A stretch of 64,000 bases of DNA from Lytechinus pictus (GCF_037042905.1 NC_087249.1:33196401-33260400); one strand, 5' to 3'. Counted from the first letter of the stretch, positions 12,610 to 25,163 are shown. The notes: generated by a model not told the origin, from the letters alone. Translations and numbers: made by a program.

Positions 12610-13287
12610 CCCGGGGGGGCCACTTACATTGACGAGTGGATACCATGCGCGACCAAAAAAAACACGTAAAAAGGATGTCTTTTTCAAGATAGGGCACGTT
12701 ACGTACGTAACGTGATAAGGGTGTCAAAAACACAAAAATATTGAAAAAAGGGTATCTATTTTGCCCGGAAAAATATACATCTTTAGGGTCAAATGTGCGG
12801 GGATGATAAAACAAAATCAAAATGTTTTATAAAGGATGTCTTTTTTGCCCCAACACTACGTGTTTAGAGTCCGATTTGCGCGAGGTGTGGAAGATGGGGC
12901 CGTACTTAACCAAAATAATGGTGTCTAAAGGTAAAACCGACGACCGACGGACGCGTGACATAAAAACAAAATATATCTGTACTTGTTTAGGGGTTCATTT
13001 CAGGGAATACTTGCTAAGAGTATCGTTTTGTTTCCAATACTTGTTAAGGGGTGCATTTTCAGAATATGGAAAATACATCGCTGTACTTGTTTAGGGGCTC
13101 AGTTCTGGGAATACTTGCCAATAGTATTTGTTTCCAATACTTTTTAAGGGTAGGGTTTCACACGCCAATACTTGTTAAGGGGTGCATTTTCAGAATATGG
13201 AAAATACGTGTTTAGGGTGCTTCTCAAGACCCCGTGGTCACGCATGGTATCCACTCGTCAATGGAAGTGGCCCCCCCCCCCCCCGGG
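12610..13287. mobile_element. hAT-like MITE with poly-G/poly-C ends (copy 2)
   Basis: Same family as 11425-11996, in the opposite orientation, about 600 bp away. It is flanked by a perfect 8-bp duplication GTCCTCAC (12602-12609 and 13288-13295). It starts CCCGGGGGGG and ends in a C run plus GGG. The 18-bp palindrome is at 12696-12713. Open frames across it arise from the repeat and are not genes. Confidence 0.87.
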
Positions 13288-13502
13288 GTCCTCACTTTAC
13301 GCTGAAACCAGTTTTATGAGGCAGAGCGATCTTTATACTACATCACGAGGTGGTTTTCCAAACTTGTTAGGAAGATTGCTTCCAAGACCGCTTTGACCAT
13401 TCTCATTACACGTTAAACAAGTTTCCACTTTTCACTTGTTTCTAGTTTTCGTTTTAGGGAGTAATGAGAACGGTGTCAAATTTAAGCTTATCATGTATGG
13501 TC

Positions 13503-13965
13503 AGTTCCCCCATGTCTGCGCGGTCTCCCAAGTCTGCGCACCCGCGTATCTGCGCGATTCTAGTAAAAGAAGATACATGTACGCAACGAGCACGAACTTT
13601 ACACATGCAATACATAGACAGGTATTAATTAAAAAATCCGACTCAAAATAGTGGCAAATAATGAATTCAGGGCATTTCATGTGACGGTCTCAAAATGCAG
13701 CCTTTGTCATCAAAATCCCTGAATCGTGTGCAAAGTGAATGAGTGCGCAGACATGGGGTACCAATTTTTTTTTTCAATCTGGAAATGACTGCCCAAAGGT
13801 TTTTTCAAGAAAATCTTATATTTTCTTTCATTTTTTAATGAGAAATTTGGTACACTTACTCTTAATAATATAAGGAACACTATTAACCAAAAGACTTTGT
13901 GTAATAAGAAGAAATTCATGTTAAATCTTAACTCAAATTGTTAGGTGCGCAGACTTGGGGACCAC
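13503..13965. repeat. Inverted TCTGCGCA-box repeat
   Basis: TTCCCCCATGTCTGCGC and CCCAAGTCTGCGCACC at 13503-13546 are answered by GTGCGCAGACATGGGG (about 13742) and GGTGCGCAGACTTGGGG (13943-13960). This is consistent with a degraded foldback element. The 8-bp target duplication of the next element lies just beyond its right end. Confidence 0.45.
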
Positions 13966-13969
13966 CATC

Positions 13970-14516
13970 CCGGGGGGGGGGGGGGACTCGACCAAAAAAG
14001 TAGTGGGTATGTGCCGCGGGCGAGACAAAAAAAACGGGGGCCTTGGAGCGGGCTTATTGTAAAAAGGAGGGTCCTCGGAACGGGCTTCGGAACTACAAAT
14101 GTTTGTGAAAACGGGGGTCCTTGGAACGGGTCGCCTGTGAATGAGTGCGTTTTCATCCATTATCGAACGGGCATACGTGCATGCAGCTAGCCCGGCGGCA
14201 CGGGCGCCGGGTGCGCTAACGCAGATGCGATGGTCGGACAGCGCTCTGCGGCCGCTTTTCACCAAAATTGCGGCTCATTGTAGCAGATCAATACGGCTGG
14301 AACGGCGAAACGGAAAATTTGCGAAGCTTTGGAGCGGATTTCTCTCTTCTTTTTTCTCGATAAGAAGAAAATGCTATGCTTTGGAGCGGCTTTCTTTGTT
14401 CTTTTTCTCAATAAGACAAAAATGCTATGCCTTGGAACGGAAATTTGAGTGTAAAAACGGGGGTCCCCTCCGCGGCACATACCCACTATGCATTATGTAC
14501 TGAGTGCCCCCCCAGG
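13970..14516. mobile_element. hAT-like MITE with G-run end and GTGGGTATGTGCCGCGG repeats
   Basis: A perfect 8-bp duplication CCACCATC (13962-13969 and 14517-14524) brackets the element. It begins CCGGGGGG and ends CCCCCCCAGG. Subterminal inverted repeats AGTGGGTATGTGCCGCGG (14002-14019) and its reverse complement (14470-14487) are perfect. The interior carries repeated CCTTGGAACGGG and CTTTGGAGCGG motifs. No transposase. Confidence 0.85.
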
Positions 14517-15524
14517 CCACCATCATACATGTACAGTACTGTCCAATGATAACCAGCTCTTTGGCTTTAATAGAATATTCACACCATGTCATCAGTGAAC
14601 ATGGACAGGCCTACTACTGCTTGCATGCACTATATCAATTGCAAAATTACATGTAAATGGTCTACTGCTATGTCTACACGTATAATGGCATTCTTGAATC
14701 TAAATGGATGAATTTATACATGTCTTTCCTGATCTGCATCAGGGCAACCTTTTATAATTAAACTTGTTAAAATAAGATTAAAATAATACTGCACTTTAAA
14801 GCTACTGAAAAAGTGACAGTTGATATGCTTCATCAAATGTTACATTGGTTGTATAGTTTTATGGACAAGTGATGTTGAAAGGTGTTACTGCAATATACAG
14901 TATATTCACTTTGAACCTTCACCCTCCTGCCTCAAATCAGATGATAAGGTGACATCATTAATCAATGCAATATGAATGTTAAAGCAATCATAGCAACGCC
15001 TCCTAATCATGAGTACACCTACCTCCCTCAACCTCGATGATGCTATAACCATCTATTAATGTCAAAGGTCGCTACACATATATGCAATCATCTCACCACG
15101 CGAAGTAAAATATACATGTAACCAAAGCAAGAACTAAATGTGGTCAATTATCTGGAAAAATAATTTGGCGCATGAAGATAAAAATGCTGATAATAATTAG
15201 AACTCACTCTCTCCATCCCCCATCTATTCAGAGATTTCCAGAATATGCCCTAAATATTTGGGATGGAAAAGTGATTTTTATAAATCTGTACGCAAAAACT
15301 AATCCAACAAACATTAAAGCAGAGGATAAAGAACATCACTTTCTTGAAAAATTCACTTGAGAAAAATATAGCTTTAACAAAAAATGTGTACATGTACATG
15401 TAGTGAGTACCAAAAAATAGATATCAGAACAGATTCATGATAGATACAAAGGAGAGGGGGGATAAAGTGACCCCAGTCAAGGGTCATCCCACCCCTCAAA
15501 GGTTACCTCTAATTTAGACTCTAA

Positions 15525-15842
15525 GGCCCGTATTCTGAAGTCAGTTTTAACTTTTAGAACGTGGTCTAACTCTACGGTAAAATTATGGGAAGCCAAAAAT
15601 GTCAAAATTTGTTCACATGGTACATGTAGGTTTCTTTAATACATATGTTTACTGTGCTCTTTCCTTTTCTTTAATGGTGAAGACAATATATATCTTATTT
15701 ATCCTTCCCAGACAGTTAAGAATGATTTGAGAGTTAAATGAGCAGATACTCTAAACCTCTACTGTTAGAGATTGGCTATCCATAGTTAAACCACATCTTT
15801 AGTCCAGAGTTTAAATTAAACCAGACTTCGGAATACGACCCC
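15525..15842. mobile_element. Foldback MITE, GGCCCGTATTCTGAAGTC family, copy 1
   Basis: The left end GGCCCGTATTCTGAAGTCAG is answered by GACTTCGGAATACGACC at the right, with arms extending through TTTAA-rich sequence. It is about 318 bp and non-coding. Intact relatives are at 25164-25480 and, interrupted by another element, 54941-55857. This copy keeps the sequence CAGTTAAGAATGATTT, which is the target site used in the interrupted copy. Confidence 0.85.
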
Positions 15843-17313
15843 CAAGGTCTGTCTATTAACACATCACATGGTCTTTATCACTTGTAACAACCTCATGTCC
15901 ACATCATCAACTTTAAACATGGAGTATTAAAAAAAAATAAACATCTTTGGGGATTAAAGTCCAAGTTTTACAACTACACAATGTTTTACAAAAATATACA
16001 GCACAAAAATACACTTGTTTGCACTACAAGTACCAAGATTTCATTCTCCAAACTTGGTTGTAATGATGTAATGTAATGTACATGTATTAAGTTATCAGTC
16101 ATCAAAAAGCAAACAAAAAAGATGAAATTTATATGTATTTTTCAAAAACCTTTTTTGCTTGCACCATACATTGCATTTACATGTAAAATTAAAGATGGTA
16201 ATATTATAACATCCATGTACATCAAGTACAATGTATGTACATGTAATTCATGATCTCCCAACACAATCTTGCATACATGTGAATTTTCAATTCATGATTC
16301 CAAAGAAATTTTCTGTGTGGGTGCAATTAGCATCTTGTACCCCTTTCCCCATAAAGGTATGGCCAGCCCTGGACAGGCCTAAATCTGCCCAATGCAAGTC
16401 CTTCCCACTGCCTAGATTTGAGTAAAAAATAGTAATGGGAAATTTGATGTAAAACTACCTATTTTCCTAAAATAGTGATAACATTAACAAATTCTACATG
16501 AATGTCCGTCTATTGTTGGTGTTTGTGCTGTACATGTAGTATACATTAACAGACTAATCCTGCAATGTAGACATACAGTATCTACATCTATAGTGATTGA
16601 ACATACAATGTCCACAGGGATGCCAGTGGTATTGGTCCTAGGGCCAGAAAATTTATGGGAGGTAAATAATGTGCGCGAAGCCTATTTCAGGGATCATTTT
16701 CTTAAAAATTTAGCTCAAGTTTAGGGGTTATTTTCAATAAGTTGTAATTGCATGACATACATCATACCAAATCATTCATAAGAAACAATGATGCCGCAGT
16801 TCCGGCTAGATAGCCGAAACTCTGGCATCCCTGCGTATGATTTTTTCTGAATAGCTCCACATTTTACATACAAGCATTACAGAGCTCTAGAAAAAGTGAG
16901 GCAGAGGAGAGGAGATATGAGACTTGAGAGAGAACAGCAAGAGGGGGGTATTACAAAGGGGCCAGGCACCACAAAAACACAACATATAACTAAAAGCAAA
17001 ACAAAATATAACTAAAACAAAACTGTTTCATCTTGGTGATCAAAGAAGAAATGATTAGTGAAAGGCAGTGAAATTGTAGCATTTTTGAAAGCTGGTACTA
17101 TCACTTACTGGTCGAGTTTTGTTGGATCTAAGCAATATGGCTTCACGGTCCAGCTTGTGGGAGATTGAGGGGGTAGAGTTAAAACATGCATTAACTCCAC
17201 AATACAAGGTTGTTTTCATAAATTCTAAAGTTGCTGCTCTGTAGAAACAATTCCCTTTTTGCAAAGCATCAGTCCAATTCATTAGTGGCCACTTGTTTCA
17301 TATATACACTGTA

Positions 17314-18132
17314 CAGTGCGTCCCAGAAAAAATGAAACCGAGATTTAGCGATGATTTATCATAACTTAATCATAAATAAAATAGACAAATGACCTACCAA
17401 TGTAAAGCTTAGAATCTCCTCTTTCATCTGGTATTATTTAGATTATTCCTTATTCACGCATGATTGAGCAAAAACAATTCGAAGAAAGGATGCCAAAAAC
17501 CCATTTGGCGGGGGGTATCTGAATTTCAAAAAGAAAATCACATGACTAAAAAGTTCAATATCTTCTCTTTTCTTTGATACCTAAATCACAGAAAATGGTC
17601 AAGTAGTAAAAAAGTTATGATCCCTCGAAACAATGCTTGTATTTCCATAATTTCATTAAATAAACGTGTTTTCACCGGTTTCCCACAGAAACTATCGCAC
17701 GATAACAAAAGACTTAATGCATGGCTGATCGTCAACAAAACGGAGTGTCGAGTGAGTTTGAACGCTAGCCTGTAAAACCTCTTCATTTTATGAAATTATT
17801 GAAATTCAAGCCTTATTTCAAATAACCAGAACTTTGTTATTTCTTGACCATTTTCTGTAATTGAGGTATCAAATTAAAGAGCAGATATTGAACTTTTTAA
17901 AAATGTGGTTTTCTTTTTAAAACTCAGATACGGCCCGCCAAGTGACTTTTTGGTATCCCCTTTTCAAATTGTTTTTGCTCACTCATGCGTGAATGAGAAA
18001 TAATCTAAGTAATTTCAGATGAAAGAGGAGATTCTAAGCTTTAAAATGGTAGGTCATTTGTCTATTGTATTTGCGATTAAGTTATGATAAATCATCGATA
18101 AATCTCGGTTTCGTTTTTTGTGGGACGCACTG
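17314..18132. mobile_element. Long foldback MITE with TA target sites (Tc1/mariner-like)
   Basis: Ends CAGTGCGTCCCA and TGGGACGCACTG are exact inverted repeats, each bordered by TA (17312-17313, 18133-18134). Arms of about 280 bp are clearly related throughout (ACCGAGATTTA...GATGATTTATCATAACTTAAT and its complement). They are separated by about 250 bp of unrelated sequence. A TA duplication with CAGTG-type ends suggests a Tc1/mariner-mobilised element; no transposase frame remains. Confidence 0.85.
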
Positions 18133-20742
18133 TACATGTACGTAGCAACTTGTGCACAATGAACAGTTCGTCTTTTTCTTCTGATGCTGCCCAACACAAG
18201 ACTCTGATGTCCAGTATCATGACAGCATTACATCTCTGAATCATGTACCAATTTTGTAAATAATAGTCCTTCCTATAGATTAGATTATCCCCTCAAAAAG
18301 AGTTCTAATGCCATTTTATCAAGCCAGGATCCCAGAGGGGTACTTAGATTTGGTTTGGACAGTGGTGTGCTTCTGAAGGTTCTAAACCCATACCCATATT
18401 TATGGGCCATTTTGGCTATTAAGGTACCCATTATTTATAGGGATCTATTAAAATTTGACAAGCAAAAAAAAAAGCCTGGATGGGTAGGGGCAAGGTACAT
18501 GTAGGATTTAAAATGGCAGGCCTAGGAAGGGGGCAAGTTGTTCAGGGGAGAGAGGAGAATCAAAAGGGATCAGAGGCAAGGGACGGGGATTGAAGACCTT
18601 GACTAGTATTTATACTGTAAATATTCTAGTAAATAATTTTCATGATAATTTTGAATCTTGTTTTTCAAGAGTGCATGCACTGTACTTTTGTCATCCAGGG
18701 AGACTGCTTTCTTCCATTCAACACACTGTCCAGCTTTCAAATACTTATACTCTGTTCAGACTTTAAAATATGATAGCAATGCATGGAGAAAAGTTCATTA
18801 TCTGCTTATCACAATGCTCAAAACACTAGATTTATAACAACTACAGAATGTAAAAAAAAATTAACACTTAATACCAACCACATGTAAACATCAAGATCAA
18901 TCTACATTGTACTTTATAATTGATGCAGGTAATATGTCATTTTTAATATGTTTTATTGTAAGTCATGAATTTACATAGATGCACTGTATGAATACAAACC
19001 AAACCCATCATACATTCATAATATCTGGCAGGTATGCATACTCTATTTTAATAGATGTAGTTGATTCAAACACCTTTGTGCTAGAATAAGCTACTTAAAA
19101 GAATACAAAAGGGTGCAGGAAAATAGAAAGTCAAAAATTTGAACATAACAAATTAGAAAGATACACATGGTAGTAGGGATAATTATTGTTAGTCAAATTA
19201 TGAATTACTGTTTTGTACAATTATGTTTTAAAATCTTCCAAACTAATCAAAATACAATGATTAAGGTTCTTTGTACAGACATGATTAAAGTACTCAACAA
19301 TTAATTTCCCGAGTGCAACAATATCATATTTACAGTTAATACTCCTCACTCTCTCACCACATTATCATAATGGAAAATCATGACTCAGAGCAAAAAAAGA
19401 TGGTTCAAAGATATCCTTTTAAGCTCAAAATTGCTGCCCATCACATTTTGTCACTGTGAGTTGAATATTAACAAAGAATAGTCACTGATCGAAACCAGCT
19501 TTGTTTACTTTTCTCGGTGATTAGAACATCGTAGTAAGAATACTTCATGATCCAAATTTCAAATTTTCCCGTTTCCAATATACATGTACATACTGGAGAT
19601 AATTGAAAGAAAAATCAACCTTTGGACACCATTCGTTTTATGATTAGACAAGCAGATCCACAACCTATCCATTTAATTCAGAAAGTCTTCCCTGAATGTA
19701 GGAGAAATCATTTATTTCAAAGAAATCATCATGAATAAGATATCAAAACTTCTGTAATCCAGTATGTTTCCTATATAAGAAGACTAGACTACCATAGATG
19801 GAGGCCTACAAGTAAATGCAGATGATTATTTTATTTGCTATAATTCAGCTTTTTTTTACCGTTATTTTTAATTAACTTGATTGTTCATGCAGTTCATCAA
19901 TATCCAGTAGCTCTGAAACAAATTAGTAACTATGGCTTAATATTAAAATTTTTGGCACTAATCTAAAAGAAATCAATCTGCTTGATTAATTTTATTCATC
20001 AAGAATATCACAGGTGATATTAAATACAATGAATTTGAAGAATACCTTGACAGGATAGCCCATGAAAGCCAAAAGGCTTATTTCCAATGGGGTCCTATTG
20101 TTAGTATAAAACTTTGTATTTGTTCTTCACCATTTATGTGGTTACAATATGAAATTCTTTACTGCATATATAACTACTGAATGCTTGAGATACTACCTAA
20201 ATCTATGTTTACCTGATTACTCATCCAAATGAATTCCTAGAATGTCTAACATTTTAATTTTTTAGGCTTAGGCCTACTCTTTTTTTTTTGCTATATTCAG
20301 TATATCATTTTCTGACAGCTACATGTATTCAATCAAAAACATACAGTATCACTGAGAACATAAAAAGAGGAAACAAATACATTTCCCACAGTTTTTATCA
20401 AAAAGACAAGTAAATCCCTGAAAATAAAATAATCTTCTTTCTCCTCCAAATCTTGTGTTGTTTGTTAACTTATTTCAAATATCTATAATTCAGTGTAATG
20501 TCTACAACTTCAGAGCAGGGAAGTGGGAGTTATGAAATGTGGTATAAAACATGGTTAGGAACTCATGCCAGTTATTTTCATAGATTGCAATTGACTAGAA
20601 AGTGTATATTATTCATACTAATGTAACAGTTCATAAAAAATGGTTGGAGAATAGTTATAATTAGAAATGATATGTACGAAGTAGGGAGGTATTACAGTAT
20701 TAGTCAGAAGGGAAGGGGAGGGGGGTGAGTGTTCAAGCCTAC

Positions 20743-20829
20743 CTGGTGAAGGGCTGGTCCTATAACTGGAACCAGGAACCCATCATGGAAGAACTGGACT
20801 AGTTGATCACTGACAAGGGGGTGCGCAAC
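20743..20829 (-). CDS. FHIP1: FHIP1, coding exon 3
   Basis: An 87-nt exon encoding 29 residues: VAHPLVSDQLVQFFHDGFLV then PVIGPALHQ. It aligns with human FHIP1B VAHPLVQKQLVDYIHNGFLV and PVMGPALHK. Acceptor TGTACAG and donor GTAGGC flank it, and both ends are phase 0. It was found by reading the sequence between exons 2 and 4, because it is too short to stand out as a frame. Confidence 0.94.
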
Positions 20830-21319
20830 CTGTACAAGGGAGGAATATAATTTTTAAGTAAAGCTTCCCTTAACCATCGTTACTACATGTACATGTACAT
20901 GCAAGGGTACAGCAATATGGAATCATTGCAACTCATGCAGCCATGTACACAAATGAGTTAACTTTATATTTAAAAACTAATAAAAACTTTTAAAACCATT
21001 TTTTATACTGTCACAATGTATGACTATTAATTCATCAATAGTGGCTTCATAGTGAACATGAATGGACCTTCAACCCATAGCAAGGTTGGACCAAAGGCCC
21101 TTTTTTAATGTGGGACCTATTGCTTTCTTGCAAGGCACTTTCTGGCAAGATGAGATTGACAATGGCAATATAAGCACAATTTGCTATGCATGCATGGCCC
21201 ACTGATAGATCAGTTGACAGCTGACATAGAGCTCTACCATGGGTATATACAAGAGTAAAATACTATTATCATCAATTATATAAAACCTAGAACCATAATC
21301 TAAGTTGCATAAAACTAAC

Positions 21320-21478
21320 CTGTACAACTGCATTGCAGAACTCCAGGGAGTTGAGAAACATTGCTAGGTCGGGCATGTTTGCAAGGTCCTCATGTGTGAT
21401 CCGATGCCAATGATCAGGAGAGATGTCTAGCTTACCAGGCAGACGCGAGTATAAGGCACCTAGCCCACCTGCCAACAC
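21320..21478 (-). CDS. FHIP1: FHIP1, coding exon 2
   Basis: A 159-nt exon encoding 53 residues, VLAGGLGALYSRLPGKLDIS through LEFCNAVVQ. It matches human FHIP1B VLATGLSALYSSLPRKIEVP and FMSSLEFCNAVIQ, one of the best conserved parts of the FHIP helical domain. The acceptor is CTCTAG and the donor GTTAGT, phase 0 at both ends. The first codon GTG is an ordinary valine after the splice, not a start. The intron upstream is about 16 kb. Confidence 0.95.
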
Positions 21479-21515
21479 CTAGAGTGATAATCAGAGAAAG
21501 AAAAGATCTTCAGCT

Positions 21516-22104
21516 TTAAAGGAGAATGAAACCCTTGAAACCAGCTGAGTCCATATCAAAGAGAAAAATCAAAAAAACATATTGTTGAAAGTTTGAGGAA
21601 GATTGAATGAATAATAAGAAAGTTATGAGCAATTGAATGTCGAGATCGCTAATGCCATGTAGATCCTCCCATTGGCAATGCGACCAAAATCTGTGATGTC
21701 ACACACGTACAACTCCCTCATTACTTTAGTACTTATTTCACTTATATTCTCTCTTTTATAGAGTCTATCACAAGGTGAGGTGTTCTCTTTATGACAGGAC
21801 AAGTACAGAGGTTTCACAACATTATATCATTGATGAATCGTTTGTCATATGATTAGAATGAGCAAAAAGAAATGTTTTGGGGTATATTTTCAGTGTCCAA
21901 AAGGGGAGAGTTGTTCATCTGTGACATCAAAGATCTTGGTCGCATTGCCAATGAGAGGATCTCCGTAGCATTAGTGATCTCGACATTCAAATGCTCATAA
22001 CTCTTCTATTGCTAGTCCTATTTTACTCAAACTTTTGTTGATCTTATTCTTTGATTTTTCTGCTTTCACAAAAGCTAACTTGCTCCAAGAGTTTCATTCT
22101 CCAA
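21516..22104 (+). mobile_element. TTAA-type foldback MITE, copy A
   Basis: It starts TTAAAGGAGAATGAAACCCT and ends with GAGTTTCATTCTCC. Internal arms pair CAATGCGACCAAAATC (about 21677) with GATCTTGGTCGCATTG (about 21933). A close relative lies in the same orientation at 32123-32714 in the same intron. The right-hand TTAA has decayed here. Confidence 0.85.
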
Positions 22105-22224
22105 TAATTTATTGTACAATAAATGTACATGTACACATATTATGCTACATGTAGATTTACATAATGTATTCATTATGATTGAGGCTTACTCATGCCTTCA
22201 GTTAAAACGCCGTTAAAAAATTTA

Positions 22225-22700
22225 TGCAATGCTGAATGCTACTGGTCTTAGAGTAGTCTTACAGAGATCTTTCAATGGTCTTTCAGAGATCTTTTATGCA
22301 AAAAGTGATCTTTCAGAATTCTTTCCATGGACTTTGCCTGGTCTTTCAATGGTCTTTCAATGATCTTTCAATGATCTCTCAGGAGTCTTACAGTGATCTC
22401 CGCAAAAATCTTGAGAGACTGCCGAAAGATCATTGAAAGACTATTAAGACCTTTGAAAGTACATCGAAAGACTGCTGAAAGACCGCTGAAAGACCACTGA
22501 AAGACCATTTTCTTGTAAGACCGTTGTAAGACTGTTTTGAACCGTTTCAAAAAGTTTTGGAGCCCATGAAGACCATGAAGACCGCTGAAAGATTGGTCAG
22601 GACTCGTGTAAGACCTCAAAGACCATTGTAGGTTCATTGAGAGACCTCTGTGAGATCGACCAAAATTCATGGTCTTTGAAAGGTCTTTCAGTGGTCTTGC
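22225..22700. repeat. Palindromic ~11-bp minisatellite of GGTCTTTCAATG type
   Basis: Repeated GGTCTTTCAATG-like words occupy about 22260-22400. The complementary GACCACTGAAA-like words occupy about 22400-22640, then the first orientation returns near 22670. The dominant spacing in the middle part is 11 bp (GAAAGACCGCT, GAAAGACCACT). The frame running leftward through it (22748-22368) is a by-product of the repeat, not a credible gene. Confidence 0.8.
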
Positions 22701-23843
22701 TCTCTGTGGAATGGCCCCTTCAATTTTTGATTTTTTTTTTAGAATCAATATTAGAAATTAAACTTTTTATTTTAATAAGATTTGAAATCCTTGTTTAAAC
22801 TGTAACAACATGTACTGTAAGGGTCATACATGTATAGTAAACAGCATTGTATGATAAATTTAAAGCATTTTTACTGTACAGTATGTGACCCTGTACACTG
22901 TATTAAAGCATGTCATACATGTACATGTACCTGCATGAGATTATATCCAATTTTTAATGACTAGAACAAATTTAAAGTGTGATTTAGAAGCAAAATTATT
23001 TTCTATGCTTTGACAAAAATCACAAAATATACTGTACACTACATGTAGACGTATGCACATGTACGGTATGATCACCACAATTTTCCTTTTACTTTTATCT
23101 CAATTCATTTATTGCATATGGATATTTATTTTGTTGGAAGACAGTCACAACTACAAAACGATGTGTTTTCTTTCAATTACCATACATTGTTCCTTTCTCT
23201 AACATTTAATTTTCAAAAGGAATTCACTTTGGAGTTGCAAATGTGATATCTGTGTTACGATGTTTCCGTATTTGAGGACAATTTGGTCATGAGAGGAAAT
23301 GACAGTTTCAAACCCTGGGCATTGGTACAGTTACATGTTAATGTACAGTGTACTCTTTATTAAGTCTTCATATTTGTTGGTCATTCATTTCAGTGTGTAT
23401 GTTTTTAACTGATTATCATTATTAATAATGACAACAAAGAAGGGGAAGACAACACTGAGGGGTTGTTGCAAGAAAATATTTGAAATCAATTGAAAATATT
23501 ATCCTGCAATTTTGATACATGTACATGTAGATCATTTTTAGCTGTACTTTTCACTTCTTGTTTCAAGAAGCAAATCAGCAATATATCCCAAATTTACAAT
23601 TAATTTCAAGATATATTATTGATTTTAGAGACTGCAAATAGACTTGAAATTGATTGGAAGTTTCTTGCAATGCCCTGTAATTCACTATAAAGCTCTTGCT
23701 CTTATCTTTTGCTATAAAAACATAAGAAGCTGTTTTGTAGTATTCTGTAAAGTAGTATGTAATAAAAATCCTTATGTTCTATAAATGTACATGTACACTG
23801 TACATATAACATTTTCAAATAGAATGAATGAAAAAAAATCTTG

Positions 23844-24452
23844 TTAAAGGTCAAGTCCACCTCAGAAAATGTTGATTTGAATCAACAGAGAAAAATCAGA
23901 CAAGCACAATGCTGAAAATTTCATCAAAATCGGATGTAAAATAAGAAAGTTATGACATTTCAAAGTTTCGCTTATTTTTAACAAAATAGTTATATGAACG
24001 AGCCAGTTACATCCAAATGAGAGAGTCGATGATGTCACTCACTCACTATTTCTTTTGTTTTTTATTGTTTGAATTATACAATATTTCAATTTTTACAAAT
24101 TTGACGATTAGGACCTCCTTGCCTGAAACACAAAATGTTAAAATAATGGAATTCCACGTGTTCAGGGAGGAATGGAACTTCATTTCACATGACAATGACG
24201 AGAAAATAAAAATATTTCATATTTCATATAATGAAATACAAAAGAAATAGTGAGTGAGTGATGTCATCAGTTCCTCATTTGCATACCGACCGAGATGTGC
24301 TTATAACTGTTTTGTGAAATTAAGCGAAACTTTAAAATGCCATAACTTTCTAATTTTACATCCGATTTTGATGAAATTTTCAGTGTTATGCTTGTTGAAT
24401 TTTTCTCTTTTTATTCAAATCAAGTTTTTGTTGGGGTGGACTTGTCCTTTAA
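23844..24452. mobile_element. TTAA-type foldback MITE, GGTCAAGTCCACC family
   Basis: TTAAAGGTCAAGTCCACCTC at the left is answered by GGTGGACTTGTCCTTTAA at the right, with the TTAA (23844-23847, 24449-24452) as target duplication. The arms extend inward (TTTCATCAAAATCGGATGTA against its complement) for about 200 bp. A TGATGTCAC-CACTCACTA block borders the centre. A one-armed relative is at 38895-39075. Confidence 0.87.
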
Positions 24453-24848
24453 AAAGCTACATACAAATCACAAACGGATCCCATGTTTTGAAAAAAATTT
24501 AAAAAGCTATTAAATATGACTATAAACTTTAATATTGCTTTAAAAAAATACACCGGTAGTTACATGTATACTACTCCTGGTACATGTATGTGGCAAAATT
24601 TAGTGGAGCCATGCAGTTAATACATGTGCACACTGAATTAGAATATGGCTTCAAGGTGAGTCCGTACATGTAGTTCATAAATCATTAACAGAAAATGATG
24701 AACTAAATACTGTATGACCCTCCAGGGTAGATATGTTAGATTGCAAATTAATCATTTTAAGATGTAACACATTTGGTATCTTTATCATACTGTACATGTA
24801 CTTATCATCACCATTATTATTGTTTTCATAAATATTATTACCATCACT

Positions 24849-24872
24849 ATTAAAGTATTATTATTTTTATTA

Positions 24873-24914
<42 letters not shown>

Positions 24915-24920
24915 TACTAT

Positions 24921-24997
<77 letters not shown>

Positions 24998-25031
24998 TTA
25001 TCATCATCATCATCATCATCATTATCATCAT
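24849..25031. repeat. Compound trinucleotide microsatellite
   Basis: Runs of TTA, then CTA, then TCA units follow each other without a break in phase. The block looks like one trinucleotide array that has mutated into three successive homogeneous zones. Translating the minus strand gives poly-Asp, poly-Ser and poly-Asn; there is no sign that this is expressed. Confidence 0.95.
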
Positions 25032-25163
25032 ACATGTACATGTATGTCATCATAAATAATAGGCCTATCATAATTTTAACAGTACATGTAGCAGCAGCAG
25101 TGTTATCCCCATTTGTATACTCTCCATGCCAAAACTATCAAAAGCTCACTAGTATAATCCATT

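Larger units (their letters stand above)
3556..20742 (-). other. FHIP1: FHIP1 intron 3 (~17.2 kb)
   Basis: The intron between exons 3 and 4. No other coding exon was recognised on either strand. It holds the transposons listed at 6489-7570, 11425-11996, 12610-13287, 13970-14516, 15525-15842 and 17314-18132. The stretches 3600-6480, 7580-11410, 14530-15520, 15850-17310 and 18140-20740 are AT-rich. They have scattered TACATGTA words and short open frames without recognisable protein content. I see nothing else supportable in them. Confidence 0.75.

Noticed and set aside
13933..14265. Overlapping frames with Pro/Arg-rich content on both strands
   Set aside because: They coincide with the G-run hAT-like element and its repeated CCTTGGAACGGG words.
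22368..22748. 126-residue minus-strand frame
   Set aside because: It follows the GGTCTTTCAATG minisatellite and shows only repeat-driven residues.
24850..25071. Open frame encoding poly-Asp, poly-Ser and poly-Asn
   Set aside because: It is a translation of a trinucleotide microsatellite without flanking coding signal.
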